A DNA stretch of 64,000 nucleotides, taken from NCBI GenBank assembly GCA_018399635.1, contig JAGYOH010000011.1, positions 1-64,000 on the forward strand, read 5' to 3'. Under the pieces are notes generated by a model. That model saw only the letters and a list, made by a program, of their open reading frames with translations. It had not been told where the DNA came from and ran no database searches. The stretch comes from Clostridia bacterium (GTDB taxonomy: Bacteria; Bacillota; Clostridia; Peptostreptococcales; Acidaminobacteraceae). A program made the translations under genes and the position numbers. Of the stretch, positions 23,908 through 32,498 are shown piece by piece (within the stretch, counting starts at the first letter, position 1; each line of letters opens with the position of its first letter).

Positions 23908-24952
23908 GAGAAACACCATGTTTGCCAGAATGTCCTGGTCGGACCAGGGTCCCGCTGCCAGGGATTTTTACCAGAGGCATCCTGAGAAAAAAGCGATTGA
24001 CGATGAATTGAAAACCCTGCCGAATCTTTCCGAGGAGGGGACGGCGACCTACGACCCCATCAATTCCAGGATTGCCGACAGTCTTTTTCGTCTCATTGCC
24101 GACCTGCGGCCCCTGGCCACAGGGGAGGTGATCCGGCAGCCACAAAAGATCGATCCGGCCAGCGCTACCCGAAAGCTCAAGGCCCTGGCCAGTCACTTCG
24201 GGGCGGATCTTGTGGGGATTGCCCGAATGAAGGACTATCACTACTACTCCCATCGGGGGCGTCATGAGGAAGACTACGGCGATCCCACCACCCCCCACCA
24301 TGCCTACGGCATTGTCTTTGCGGTGGCCATGGACCGGGATTTCATCAACCGGGCCCCCCAGCTGGAACAGACGGTGGAAACCACCAGAGGCTATCTCAAC
24401 GCCGGGATGACCGGCATGGTCCTGAGTTATTTCCTGAGAGAAATCGGTTACGAGGCCAGAAACCACATGGATGGCAATTATCTGCTGGTGGCACCCCTGG
24501 TGGCCCGGGACGCCGGCCTGGGGGAGATCGGCCGCATGGGAATCCTGATGACCAAGCCCTACGGACCCAGGGTCCGACTCGGGGTGGTGACGACAAATCT
24601 TGAACTGATTCCGGATGAGCCGGAGCCATTCGGAATCGTCGAATTCTGTGAAATCTGCAACAAATGCGCCCTGACCTGTCCCGGCAAGGCGATTCCCTCA
24701 GGCCCCAGAGGTGAAATAGAGGGAGTCCGGCGGTGGCAGATCGATCAGGAGAAATGCTACAGGGTCTGGCGCAATATCGGCACGGACTGCGGGGTGTGCC
24801 TGTCCACCTGCCCCTTTTCCCAGGAGGTGGATCAAAAAAGCGTCGAAGCCATGAAGGGGAATCCGCTTGTCATGAGGGAAATCCTGAAACGACATGAGGA
24901 AAAATACGGCGTCCGCTGTTACCATAAAGAACCGATGCCGCTGATGAAATAG
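23888..24952 (+). CDS. Reductive-dehalogenase-like corrinoid/iron-sulfur protein (cytosolic)
   Basis: 354 aa. The middle (about residues 85-245) resembles the cobamide-binding core of RdhA, in particular APLVARDAGLGEIGRMGILM and YGPRVRLGVVTTNLE. Two [4Fe-4S] sites follow: CEICNKCALTCP (CX2CX2CX3CP) and a distal CY...CGVCLSTCP, the RdhA arrangement. There is no Tat signal and no RdhB anchor, and it is shorter than respiratory RdhA (~450-500 aa). The epoxyqueuosine reductase QueG is a related alternative, but the block GEIGRMGILMTKPYGPRVR followed by this cluster order is closer to RdhA. The start ATG overlaps the HAD gene and has GGAGG upstream. Substrate unknown. Confidence 0.72.
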   Translation: MIKKIDERNTMFARMSWSDQGPAARDFYQRHPEKKAIDDELKTLPNLSEEGTATYDPINSRIADSLFRLIADLRPLATGEVIRQPQKIDPASATRKLKALASHFGADLVGIARMKDYHYYSHRGRHEEDYGDPTTPHHAYGIVFAVAMDRDFINRAPQLEQTVETTRGYLNAGMTGMVLSYFLREIGYEARNHMDGNYLLVAPLVARDAGLGEIGRMGILMTKPYGPRVRLGVVTTNLELIPDEPEPFGIVEFCEICNKCALTCPGKAIPSGPRGEIEGVRRWQIDQEKCYRVWRNIGTDCGVCLSTCPFSQEVDQKSVEAMKGNPLVMREILKRHEEKYGVRCYHKEPMPLMK

Positions 24953-24963
24953 GAGGGATTATT

Positions 24964-26181
24964 ATGAAATTAGAAGGAAAAGTCCTGATTGCCCAAGGCG
25001 GGGGACCAACGGCGGTGATCAACCAGTCCCTGGTCGGAGCCACCCTGGAAGCCAGAAAGTTCGCCCAGATCACCAAGATCTACGGGGCGGTCAAGGGTGT
25101 TGAAGGAATCGTCAATGAAAATTTTCTGGACCTGACCAAGGAGACCACCAACAATCTCGAGAAGGTGGCCGTCACCCCCTCCTCAGCCCTGCTCTCCACC
25201 CGGGTCAAACCCGACGACAAGTACTGCAAGGAAATGTTCAAGGTGATGCAGGCCCATGATATTCGCTATTTTTTCTATATCGGCGGCAATGATTCCTCCG
25301 ATACGGTCCGCATTATCAATGAAAACGCCCTTCGCGCCAACTATGAGTTTCGCGCCATCCACATTCCCAAGACCATAGACAATGATCTGGTCATCAATGA
25401 CCATACGCCGGGCTACGGCAGTGCCGCCCGTTTTGTCGCCCAGGCTTTTTCCGGTGTCAATCTGGACAACCGGGCCATGGGCGGGGTGTATATCGGCGTG
25501 GTGATGGGCCGGCATGCCGGATTTTTGACAGCGGCTTCCGCCCTGGGACAGAAGTATCCCGACGACGGCCCCCATCTGATCTACCTGCCGGAGAGGACCT
25601 TCGACGTGGATGATTTTTTGATGGATGTCAAAAAAGTCTACGACAAACTGGGCCGGTGCGTGGTGGCGGTGTCGGAGGGAGTCCAGGACAAGGAGGGGAT
25701 GCCGATTCTGGCCAAGCTCAAGGGAGAGCTTGAACAGGACCACCACGGCAATCTCCAGTTGTCCGGCACCGGAGCCCTTGGGGACCTCCTGGCGGAGACC
25801 ATCAAGAAGAGACTCGCTATTTCCAGGGTGCGTTCGGATACCTTCGGCTATCTCCAGCGGTCCTACCTCGGCGTGGTTTCCGACGTGGACCAGCAGGAAG
25901 CCCGGGAGGTGGGGGAAAAGGCCGCCCAGTTCGCCCTGTGGAACAATGTGGACGGCTCCATCGTCATCAAACGGACAGGTTATTACTCTGTGGATTATTC
26001 CCTTGAGCCCCTGGCCAACATCGCGGCCAAGACCAAGCACATGGCGGATGAGTTCATCAATCCCCAGGGGAACGGCGTCACGGATGCCTTCAAGTTCTAC
26101 TTGAGGCCCCTCCTGGGTTCCGGCTTCAATACCCCTCATCGGCTGAGGGCGCCCATGGCGGAAAAAATACTAAATAAATAA
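24964..26181 (+). CDS. 6-phosphofructokinase, probably pyrophosphate-dependent
   Basis: 405 aa, larger than the 320-aa ATP enzyme. PFK motifs: QGGGPTAVINQSLVG at the N-terminus, IGGNDSSDTV (about 100-109) in place of GGDGS, PKTIDNDL (about 136-143) with catalytic Asp, and MGRHAGFLTAASAL. The GGND form is found in clostridial and spirochaetal long PFKs, many of which use diphosphate, so PPi dependence is likely but not proven. It phosphorylates fructose-6-phosphate in glycolysis, reversibly if PPi-linked. AGGAGGG ribosome-binding site; 11 bases after the previous gene. Confidence 0.85.
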   Translation: MKLEGKVLIAQGGGPTAVINQSLVGATLEARKFAQITKIYGAVKGVEGIVNENFLDLTKETTNNLEKVAVTPSSALLSTRVKPDDKYCKEMFKVMQAHDIRYFFYIGGNDSSDTVRIINENALRANYEFRAIHIPKTIDNDLVINDHTPGYGSAARFVAQAFSGVNLDNRAMGGVYIGVVMGRHAGFLTAASALGQKYPDDGPHLIYLPERTFDVDDFLMDVKKVYDKLGRCVVAVSEGVQDKEGMPILAKLKGELEQDHHGNLQLSGTGALGDLLAETIKKRLAISRVRSDTFGYLQRSYLGVVSDVDQQEAREVGEKAAQFALWNNVDGSIVIKRTGYYSVDYSLEPLANIAAKTKHMADEFINPQGNGVTDAFKFYLRPLLGSGFNTPHRLRAPMAEKILNK

Positions 26182-26194
26182 GAAGAGGTGGATT

Positions 26195-27142
26195 ATGATT
26201 CTACTGTTTAATCAGCTCAACATGGTTGCCAACAGCATCATCGTATTGATCATTCTGATCCTGTTGTCAAGCATCATACTTTCTTTTGTGATCCGGTCCC
26301 AGTACAAAAAGCTCCTGGGGGATCTGGAGGATCCCCAGCACCGGGAGAGTCACGCCTTCTATCACGATATGCTCAATCGGATGGTGAAGGAATACAAGGA
26401 GGTCCTGGAGACGAAGAGCCAGGACATCAACACCTTTGCCCTGGTGGACAAGTTCTACCACAATGATTTGAAATGGGTGGAGCTGGGTCAGAAGTTCATC
26501 GCCAGGGCCAGCGCCCTGATGATCGTCCTCGGTCTGCTGGGGACCTTCTACGGCCTGACTCTTTCCATCGGGGAACTGGTGAACCTGCTGTCCCAGACCG
26601 GTACGGAAATCGTCAGTGACGTTACCTCCATCACCGACGGCCTCATCAGTTCCGTCGAGGGGATGAGCGTCGCCTTCATCACCTCCCTTTTCGGCATCGG
26701 ATCCTCGGTGATCATCACCATACTCAACATCCTGTTCAATCTCGAGAATGTCAGGGATTCCGTGCTGCTTTCCATGGAGGAGTATCTTGACAACGTCCTC
26801 AATGTGAAGAGCCAGGGGGATATTTTCGAATCCTCCATGGCGGTGCTGGCGGAGTCCATGGAAAGAAACTTCATCCAGCTGACCCAGATCATCAAGGAAC
26901 AGCTTCACGATTCCACGGAGGGGCTGATCCAGGCCTCGGAGACCTTCAAGCAGTCCATGGAGAAATTTGACCAGTCCTTGAACCGCTTTGAGGAAAACAC
27001 CCGGGACTTCTCGGAATTCAACTATCATTTGAAGACCAATATCCAGAGAATGAATGTCAGCTTCGACGACTTGAATTCAGGACTCAAAAGCAATACGGAA
27101 GAGATGAGAATGCTGGCAAAGGACCTGGTCAACAAAGAATAA
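26195..27142 (+). CDS. MotA/TolQ/ExbB-family proton-channel protein, ZorA-like
   Basis: 315 aa. A first transmembrane helix (about residues 10-35), a cytosolic stretch, then two helices around GLLGTFYGLTLSIGEL (about 115-135) and EGMSVAFITSLFGIGSSVI (about 155-180), the MotA/ExbB core as in ZorA. The C-terminal ~110 residues form a helical coiled-coil tail, much shorter than in Zorya ZorA. It lies 18 bases before its OmpA/MotB partner, with which it should form an ion-driven stator-like complex. What it drives is unknown. Confidence 0.82.
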   Translation: MILLFNQLNMVANSIIVLIILILLSSIILSFVIRSQYKKLLGDLEDPQHRESHAFYHDMLNRMVKEYKEVLETKSQDINTFALVDKFYHNDLKWVELGQKFIARASALMIVLGLLGTFYGLTLSIGELVNLLSQTGTEIVSDVTSITDGLISSVEGMSVAFITSLFGIGSSVIITILNILFNLENVRDSVLLSMEEYLDNVLNVKSQGDIFESSMAVLAESMERNFIQLTQIIKEQLHDSTEGLIQASETFKQSMEKFDQSLNRFEENTRDFSEFNYHLKTNIQRMNVSFDDLNSGLKSNTEEMRMLAKDLVNKE

Positions 27143-27160
27143 ACCCCTAGGAGGCTATGT

Positions 27161-28093
27161 ATGAGAAGAAGACGCAACCCTGAAACTGAAGAAAATTTCT
27201 GGCCCTCCTTTACGGATATGATTTCCACCATTGCCTTGATCCTGTTCTTTTTGATGCTCATCGCCTACATCAACAACATCATCACCGGCAAGAATCTGGA
27301 GTATGCCAAGCAGCAGCTGGTGGATTCCCAGTTGAAGCTCGAGGAGAGTCGAGCGGAAATCTCCCAGGCCGAGAAGCAATTGAGGCTCCTTGAAGATGAC
27401 CTCGACAAGACCATGGCTGAGGTGGAAATCGGAGAAATCGCCCTGAAGCTGTCTGAAGAGGAAATCGACAAGCAAAGAGAAATCATTGCCGAAAGCAATC
27501 AGGAACTCGGTGATTTGAGGAGCAAGCTTGAAGGGATCGCGGTCCTCAGGCTCTCCCTGCTGGAAGCCGTGAAGGCCTCCATTGAAGAAAATCTGGGAGG
27601 GACTGCGGCGAGTGGCGAGGAGCTGGTGAGTATCGCCGACAACGGCAACATCGTCATCAATGAATCCCTGGTCTTTGCCTACGATTCCTTCACCATCATC
27701 CCCGAGGGAAAACCCCTTCTCGACCGCCTGGCCGATGCCTTTGAAAAAGTCCTCGACGACAGCGAGATCCGGTCTTCCATTGATGCCATCAATATTCAGG
27801 GGCATACGGATGAACGGGGCAGTGCCGAATACAACCGGGAGCTTTCATCGAAGCGGGCCTACACCGTGGTGAACTATCTTTTGAATTCCAACACCGATCT
27901 GGAAAGCAAGTACGGCGCGTACTTTGCGGCCAGTGGTTTTTCTGAATTCAGACCCCTCAGCGAGGGAACCACCACCGAAGACTATGCCATGAACCGGAGA
28001 ATTGAAATTTCCGTCATCTTGAAGGATGCCAACGTACAGAATATCATCGATGAGTATTTGATGGAATCCCTGGAAATTTTTGATGAAGAATAG
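27161..28093 (+). CDS. OmpA/MotB-family protein, ZorB-like
   Basis: 310 aa. A short Arg-rich N-terminus leads to FWPSFTDMISTIALILFFLM, a single transmembrane helix with the MotB/ZorB-type Asp at its start (about residue 20). A long coiled coil (about 45-130) and a C-terminal OmpA-like peptidoglycan-binding domain follow, with FAYDSFTIIPEGKPLLDRLA, IQGHTDERGSAEYN and NRRIEISV. With the upstream channel protein it forms a complete MotA-MotB-like pair anchored to the cell wall. No flagellar or ZorC/ZorD genes are nearby. Confidence 0.85.
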   Translation: MRRRRNPETEENFWPSFTDMISTIALILFFLMLIAYINNIITGKNLEYAKQQLVDSQLKLEESRAEISQAEKQLRLLEDDLDKTMAEVEIGEIALKLSEEEIDKQREIIAESNQELGDLRSKLEGIAVLRLSLLEAVKASIEENLGGTAASGEELVSIADNGNIVINESLVFAYDSFTIIPEGKPLLDRLADAFEKVLDDSEIRSSIDAINIQGHTDERGSAEYNRELSSKRAYTVVNYLLNSNTDLESKYGAYFAASGFSEFRPLSEGTTTEDYAMNRRIEISVILKDANVQNIIDEYLMESLEIFDEE

Positions 28094-28105
28094 GAGGATG
28101 AGATC

Positions 28106-28573
28106 ATGATCAAGATTGGTGAAAAAGTGGCGGATTTCACTCTGGAGGCCACCATCGGCTACGAGGTGTCCCTGAGTGATTTTGCCGGAAAAAAAGTGGT
28201 GCTGTATTTTTATCCCAAGGACAACACCCCTGGATGAACCACCGAGGCCTCTGAGTTCAGAGAGCTAAAGGAATCCTTCGATGCCCTGGATGTGGTCATC
28301 CTGGGAATCAGCAAGGACAGCATGACGTCCCATTTCAAGTTTGCCCAGAAACTGGACCTGAATTTCCACCTCCTCAGCGATCCCGATAAGAAGGTCCATG
28401 AGGCCTTCGGGGTCATCAAGGAAAAGAAACTTTACGGAAAGATTTCTCTGGGTACGGAGCGGTCCACCTTTGTGATGGATGAAAACCGTGTCCTGATCAA
28501 GGAATATCGCAAAGTCAAGGCCAAGGGCCATGCCCGGGAGGTCTTGAAGGATTTAAGGGAGTTGTCGGATTGA
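28106..28573 (+). CDS. prxU: Selenocysteine peroxiredoxin, Bcp/PrxQ family, in-frame UGA
   Basis: 155 residues when the TGA at 28235-28237 (codon 44) is read as selenocysteine. The site falls exactly on the peroxidatic residue, giving TPGUTTEASEFRE where Bcp proteins have TPGCT. Upstream FYPKDN and downstream ISKDSMTSHFKFAQKL, HLLSDPDKKVHEAFGV and RSTFVMDENRVL are all in the same frame and family-typical. A SECIS-like hairpin follows the UGA. No cysteine is left in the protein, so it would be a 1-Sec enzyme relying on an external thiol. AGGAGG precedes the ATG. Peroxide detoxification in an anaerobe is the likely role. Confidence 0.9.
28235..28266 (+). promoter_or_regulatory. Selenocysteine UGA and bacterial SECIS hairpin of prxU
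   Basis: The TGA at 28235-28237 is followed by stem CTCTG (28249-28253) / CAGAG (28258-28262) with loop AGTT, extended by GC/GC with one bulged A. The apical loop is ~17 bases after the UGA, within the range for bacterial SECIS elements, which bind SelB. Confidence 0.7.
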
Positions 28574-29199
28574 AACATTTTATCGTGGGGCTGCTCCTCA
28601 CCCTGTTCATTCTGGGTACCGTGGTGGAGATCTACACCTTCAACCAGGGTTATTATCTGGAAGCATTTGAAAAATACCAGGTCTACGACCGGACGGACCT
28701 GCCCAGGGAGGGGGTGGACCATGCTTCCTCGAGGATCATCGCCTACCTCAGGGGAGACCTTGAATCTCTGGATATCCTCTTCGAGGGAGAAAGGGTTTTC
28801 AATGACAGAGAGCTTGAGCACATGGTGGATGTGAAGGCCATATTCACCGCCATGGGATGGCTCAAGAACATCGCGGTGCTGTTGGCGGTCCTGATTCTGA
28901 TCGGGTCCGGAAAACCGGCCTTGCTGTGGCTTGGCTTCAGAGATGCCCTGATGATTTCCCTGGGAACGGGCCTGCTGCTGCTTTTTTTGATCAGCAGGGA
29001 CTTCACGGGAGCCTTCATCAGATTTCACGAGATTTTTTTCACCAATGATTTATGGATCCTCGACCCCCGAAGGGATCGATTGATTCAGATGCTTCCCGAA
29101 GGGTTCTTCATGGATATGGCCACGGCCATAGTCATCACTTATCTGTCCATTGTGATCCCTCTCGGCATATTTGGAATGATCAAGCACAAAAAATCCTAG
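28570..29199 (+). CDS. TIGR01906 (DUF1461) integral membrane protein, unknown function
   Basis: 209 aa with a TTG start overlapping the prxU stop and AGGGAG upstream. Four transmembrane segments are visible: near residues 5-22, about 96-116, about 120-138, and about 180-200. An external loop contains YLRGDLESLD and the characteristic FNDRELEHMVDVKAIF, and another holds FTNDLWILDPRRDRLIQMLPEGFF, both signatures of TIGR01906. The family is common in Firmicutes and has no known function. Overlap with prxU implies co-translation. Confidence 0.85.
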   Translation: MKHFIVGLLLTLFILGTVVEIYTFNQGYYLEAFEKYQVYDRTDLPREGVDHASSRIIAYLRGDLESLDILFEGERVFNDRELEHMVDVKAIFTAMGWLKNIAVLLAVLILIGSGKPALLWLGFRDALMISLGTGLLLLFLISRDFTGAFIRFHEIFFTNDLWILDPRRDRLIQMLPEGFFMDMATAIVITYLSIVIPLGIFGMIKHKKS

Positions 29200-29216
29200 G
29201 CGCCTGGGATTTTTTG
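29188..29216 (+). terminator. Terminator after the TIGR01906 gene
   Basis: Stem AAAAAATCCTAGG pairs with CCTGGGATTTTTT (29188-29200 / 29203-29215; one T-G pair) around GC, giving a near-symmetric structure ending in six Ts. It begins in the last codons of the gene and could work in both directions. Confidence 0.75.
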
Positions 29217-29231
29217 TCTGGGGAGGTCCTT

Positions 29232-32200
29232 ATGATTCGCGTAATAGCAGGCATAGACACTCTGAACAAAGAAAAGTACCTTTCCGGGAAGATTCTTGAG
29301 GACGAAGCCCTCCAGGAGGGGCCTGTTTTTGTGATTGTCCCGGAACAGTATACCCTCAACATGGAAAAGCAGTTGATCGACCTTCTTGACCTCAAGGGCA
29401 TGATGGGGATCGAGGTCATGAGTTTTTCGAGGCTGATCGCCAAGGTGACCAACAATCTGAATCTGAGGGATCAGATCCCCCTGACGGCTCTTGGCAGAAA
29501 ACTCCTCATCAAACGGATCATCCAGAAGAAGACCCGGGATCTCAAGGTCTACTACAAGAGCGGAGACAAGTTCGGTCTTATCGATGAATTCGAGGAGCTG
29601 GTCAGCTCCCTCAGAGAGGAGAGGATCTCCTCATCAGACCTCAGGGCCTTCAAGGACCGGCTTCCCGAAGGGGTCTATCTCAGGCACAAGATTGAAGACC
29701 TGCTGCTGGTCTACCACGCCTATGAGGAGGAGGTGGCCAGGGGATTTTTGGATGAGTTTCTCAGGGACCAGCTTTTTTTTGAAAACCTGGACCTGATCCA
29801 CCATCTCGAGGAGGCGAGGGTCTACATCCTCAAGTTCAGCGGCTTTTCAAAAAGAGAACTGGATTTCATCGCCAATCTGGAGGCTTCGACCCGGGGAGTC
29901 ACCATCGGTCTTGATTATTATCAGGCCTATCAGGAGGGGGTCATGGATTTTACCCGGGATACGCTGGACCGGCTGCGGAGGGTGTTTCCGGCCTTGATTC
30001 TCGAGGAATTCACAGAGCCCCCCAGTCCCTGGATGAACTACGCCCTGGCCATCGGCGGCTATCGGCAGCCCACCTTCGAAGTCCCCTTGAGGGTGGCGGC
30101 CAGTGAGAACCTGTACGCAGAGTGTGAGTTCGTGGTGTCGGAAATCCACCGGCTGATCCGGGAGGAGGGGGTGGCCCCTCGGGATATCGGCGTGATGCTC
30201 ACGGACTTCGAGGGCTATCACGGTGTGATCACCCGGGAGTTCAGAAGATATCAAATCCCCCTGATCGTGGATGAAAAGCGCTCCATCAAGGACACGAGCC
30301 TGGTCAAGGCCATCATGGCCCTCCTCAAATTCTACGAGCGAAATTTTGAGAGCGCCTATCTTTTTGAATACCTCAAGTTGACGGTTTCCCTGGAAAGGAT
30401 GCCTCTGGTGGACACCCTTGAGAACCGGGTGCTGGAGCGGGGAATTGATCATGAGGAGTGGCTGGAGCCCTATGAGGAGGAGGCTCTGGAGGACCTGAGG
30501 GTGAGGATGATCAAGCCCCTCATGGCCCAGAAGAAATCCTTCAAGGGAAGAATGAAGATCGAGGACTTCACCCGGGCTCTGATGGAATTGCTCAAGACTT
30601 TGAAAATCCGTGAGTTGGTGGAGGAGGAGAAGACCTTTCTCAAGGCCCATGACCGCTTTGATGAGATTCTGATCACCACCCAGGCCTGGAATGCTTTTTT
30701 GCAGATTCTTGACCAGATCGCCCTGGCGACGGGGGACAGCGGAGTGACCCTGAAGGATTTCATCGAGTATCTGAGATTCGCCCTGGAGGACGAAAAGGTG
30801 GGAATCATTCCCTCAGTCAACAACGGGGTGGAAGTCGGGGTTCTGGGAAGGACGGTCCCCGCCTCGAAGTCCCACCTGTTTTTGCTGGGGATGGTGGAGG
30901 GGAATCTTCCCAAGGACCCCACCAGGTCGAGCCTCCTCAGTGAAACGGACAAGGCCCAGTTCATGGCCTACGGATTCGACCTTCACAACGATGCCGTCTT
31001 TTTCCAAAAGAAAGAAATTTATGACATCACCGCCCTCTTCTGCAAGAGCGTCGGAGAGGTCACCGCCACCTATACGAGAAGCGACCTTGACGGCCAGACC
31101 CTCAAACCGTCCTTTTATATTGAACGACTCCTGTCCCTGGCCGCCAGCCCTGTCAGGCTGTCCGCCACGGAGATTGAAGGGAAACACACCAGGAATCTCC
31201 TGCTGCACCGGGAATCTTTGAAAATCAATACCATCCGGGTGCTGCGGGAAATCAAGGAGGGGCGGAGGGTGCCTGCTCTTTGGGGGGGAATTCTATGGGC
31301 CCTGTACCACAAGGACCCTGAAACCTACTCAGAAGCTCTGAAAAGGGTCTTCTACAGCAATCAGGCGGATCCGATTTCCGTCTACGCCCACCAGCAGGTG
31401 CTGAAAACCTCCATCACCCAGCTTGAAAAGTACGCCCAGTGCCCCTTCAGCCACTATGCCCGCTACAACCTCAGGCTCAAGGAACGCCGGGAGTTCAAGG
31501 TGCGGATGCCGGATCTGGGCAATGTCTATCATGAAGTCTTCCAGAGGGCCATCGGAGACATGATCGAAAAGCGGCCCCTGAAGGGTATTCCGGACTATCT
31601 CGAGGAGGTGCTGTCCGATCCCCGCTACCGGATGTTCAAGAAAAAACAGGCCAATCAGTACCTGGTGAAGAAAACCTCAGCCGTTTCCCAAAGGGTGCTG
31701 GAGAATCTCATCGACTACTATGACCGGAGTGAGTTCAAGCCGCTTCTGGTGGAGATGCCCTTTGAAGAAGAGGGCGAATTCAAGCCGGTCACCGTGGCTA
31801 TCGATGAAGGCCAGGCGGTGATGATTCAGGGGAAAATCGACCGGGTGGACCTCTACCGGGATTCCGGGGGAAAAAGCTACTGCAATATCGTGGACTACAA
31901 ATCAGGCACCAAGGGACTGTCCCTCGGCCGGGTGGTCAAGGGGACTGAATTCCAGCTGGCGGTCTATCTTCTGGCGAGTCTGATCAATGCCGGAACCATC
32001 ACCCGGGGGGAACTGCTGCCCAGCGGAGTTTTCTATTATCCGCTGAAGGAGGTTTTCGAGGAGATGGGGGGCAAGTCCGAGGAGGAAATGAAGGCCGTGG
32101 ATGAAAACCGGTTCAGGATGGAGGGTCTCTTGCTGGATGACCTGACGGTCCTCGGGAAAATGGATCTTGACCTGGAAGAGACGAAAAAATCCCGCTTTCT

Positions 32201-32498
32201 TCCCGTGGCTTTGAAGAAGGACATGACCCTGACGTCGAGGAGCACCGCCCTGAGTCGGGAGGGCTTTGACCGCCTCCTTGAAATCACCAGGGAGAATATC
32301 CGGCAGACCGGCAGGTCGATCCTGGAGGGGGACCACCGGGTAGCCCCCCTGGAAAGCGGACAAAACAGGGCCTGCCAGTATTGTGATTACGCTTCGGTAT
32401 GCAAGTTCGATCCCCGGTTCAAGGACAACGACTATCGAAGCGAGGATTTTCCATCAAATGATGAGGTGTTGAAGGCCTTGAGGGGGGAAGAGGAGTGA
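29232..32498 (+). CDS. addB: ATP-dependent helicase/nuclease AddAB, subunit B
   Basis: 1088 aa. Partner of AddA in processing double-strand breaks for recombination. The N-terminus (PVFVIVPEQYTLNMEKQLI) and the C-terminal RecB-type nuclease domain with IVDYKSGTKG (near residue 890) are clear. The four Fe-S cysteines are visible: one in YAQCPFSHYARY and three in CQYCDYASVCKF close to the end. The N-terminal Walker A of other AddB proteins (GRSGSGKT) is not recognisable; the position reads AGIDTLNKEKY. The start is the ATG after GGGAGG, not the longer upstream frame. It overlaps addA by 4 bases. Confidence 0.92.
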   Translation: MIRVIAGIDTLNKEKYLSGKILEDEALQEGPVFVIVPEQYTLNMEKQLIDLLDLKGMMGIEVMSFSRLIAKVTNNLNLRDQIPLTALGRKLLIKRIIQKKTRDLKVYYKSGDKFGLIDEFEELVSSLREERISSSDLRAFKDRLPEGVYLRHKIEDLLLVYHAYEEEVARGFLDEFLRDQLFFENLDLIHHLEEARVYILKFSGFSKRELDFIANLEASTRGVTIGLDYYQAYQEGVMDFTRDTLDRLRRVFPALILEEFTEPPSPWMNYALAIGGYRQPTFEVPLRVAASENLYAECEFVVSEIHRLIREEGVAPRDIGVMLTDFEGYHGVITREFRRYQIPLIVDEKRSIKDTSLVKAIMALLKFYERNFESAYLFEYLKLTVSLERMPLVDTLENRVLERGIDHEEWLEPYEEEALEDLRVRMIKPLMAQKKSFKGRMKIEDFTRALMELLKTLKIRELVEEEKTFLKAHDRFDEILITTQAWNAFLQILDQIALATGDSGVTLKDFIEYLRFALEDEKVGIIPSVNNGVEVGVLGRTVPASKSHLFLLGMVEGNLPKDPTRSSLLSETDKAQFMAYGFDLHNDAVFFQKKEIYDITALFCKSVGEVTATYTRSDLDGQTLKPSFYIERLLSLAASPVRLSATEIEGKHTRNLLLHRESLKINTIRVLREIKEGRRVPALWGGILWALYHKDPETYSEALKRVFYSNQADPISVYAHQQVLKTSITQLEKYAQCPFSHYARYNLRLKERREFKVRMPDLGNVYHEVFQRAIGDMIEKRPLKGIPDYLEEVLSDPRYRMFKKKQANQYLVKKTSAVSQRVLENLIDYYDRSEFKPLLVEMPFEEEGEFKPVTVAIDEGQAVMIQGKIDRVDLYRDSGGKSYCNIVDYKSGTKGLSLGRVVKGTEFQLAVYLLASLINAGTITRGELLPSGVFYYPLKEVFEEMGGKSEEEMKAVDENRFRMEGLLLDDLTVLGKMDLDLEETKKSRFLPVALKKDMTLTSRSTALSREGFDRLLEITRENIRQTGRSILEGDHRVAPLESGQNRACQYCDYASVCKFDPRFKDNDYRSEDFPSNDEVLKALRGEEE

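Noticed and set aside
26195-28093. Complete Zorya defence system
   Set aside because: Only ZorA- and ZorB-like genes are present. No ZorC, ZorD or ZorE occurs within 20 kb, and the neighbours are housekeeping genes.
28106-28573. Frameshifted or nonsense bcp pseudogene
   Set aside because: A single UGA at the exact active-site position, followed by a hairpin and with the rest of the frame intact, fits Sec and not decay.
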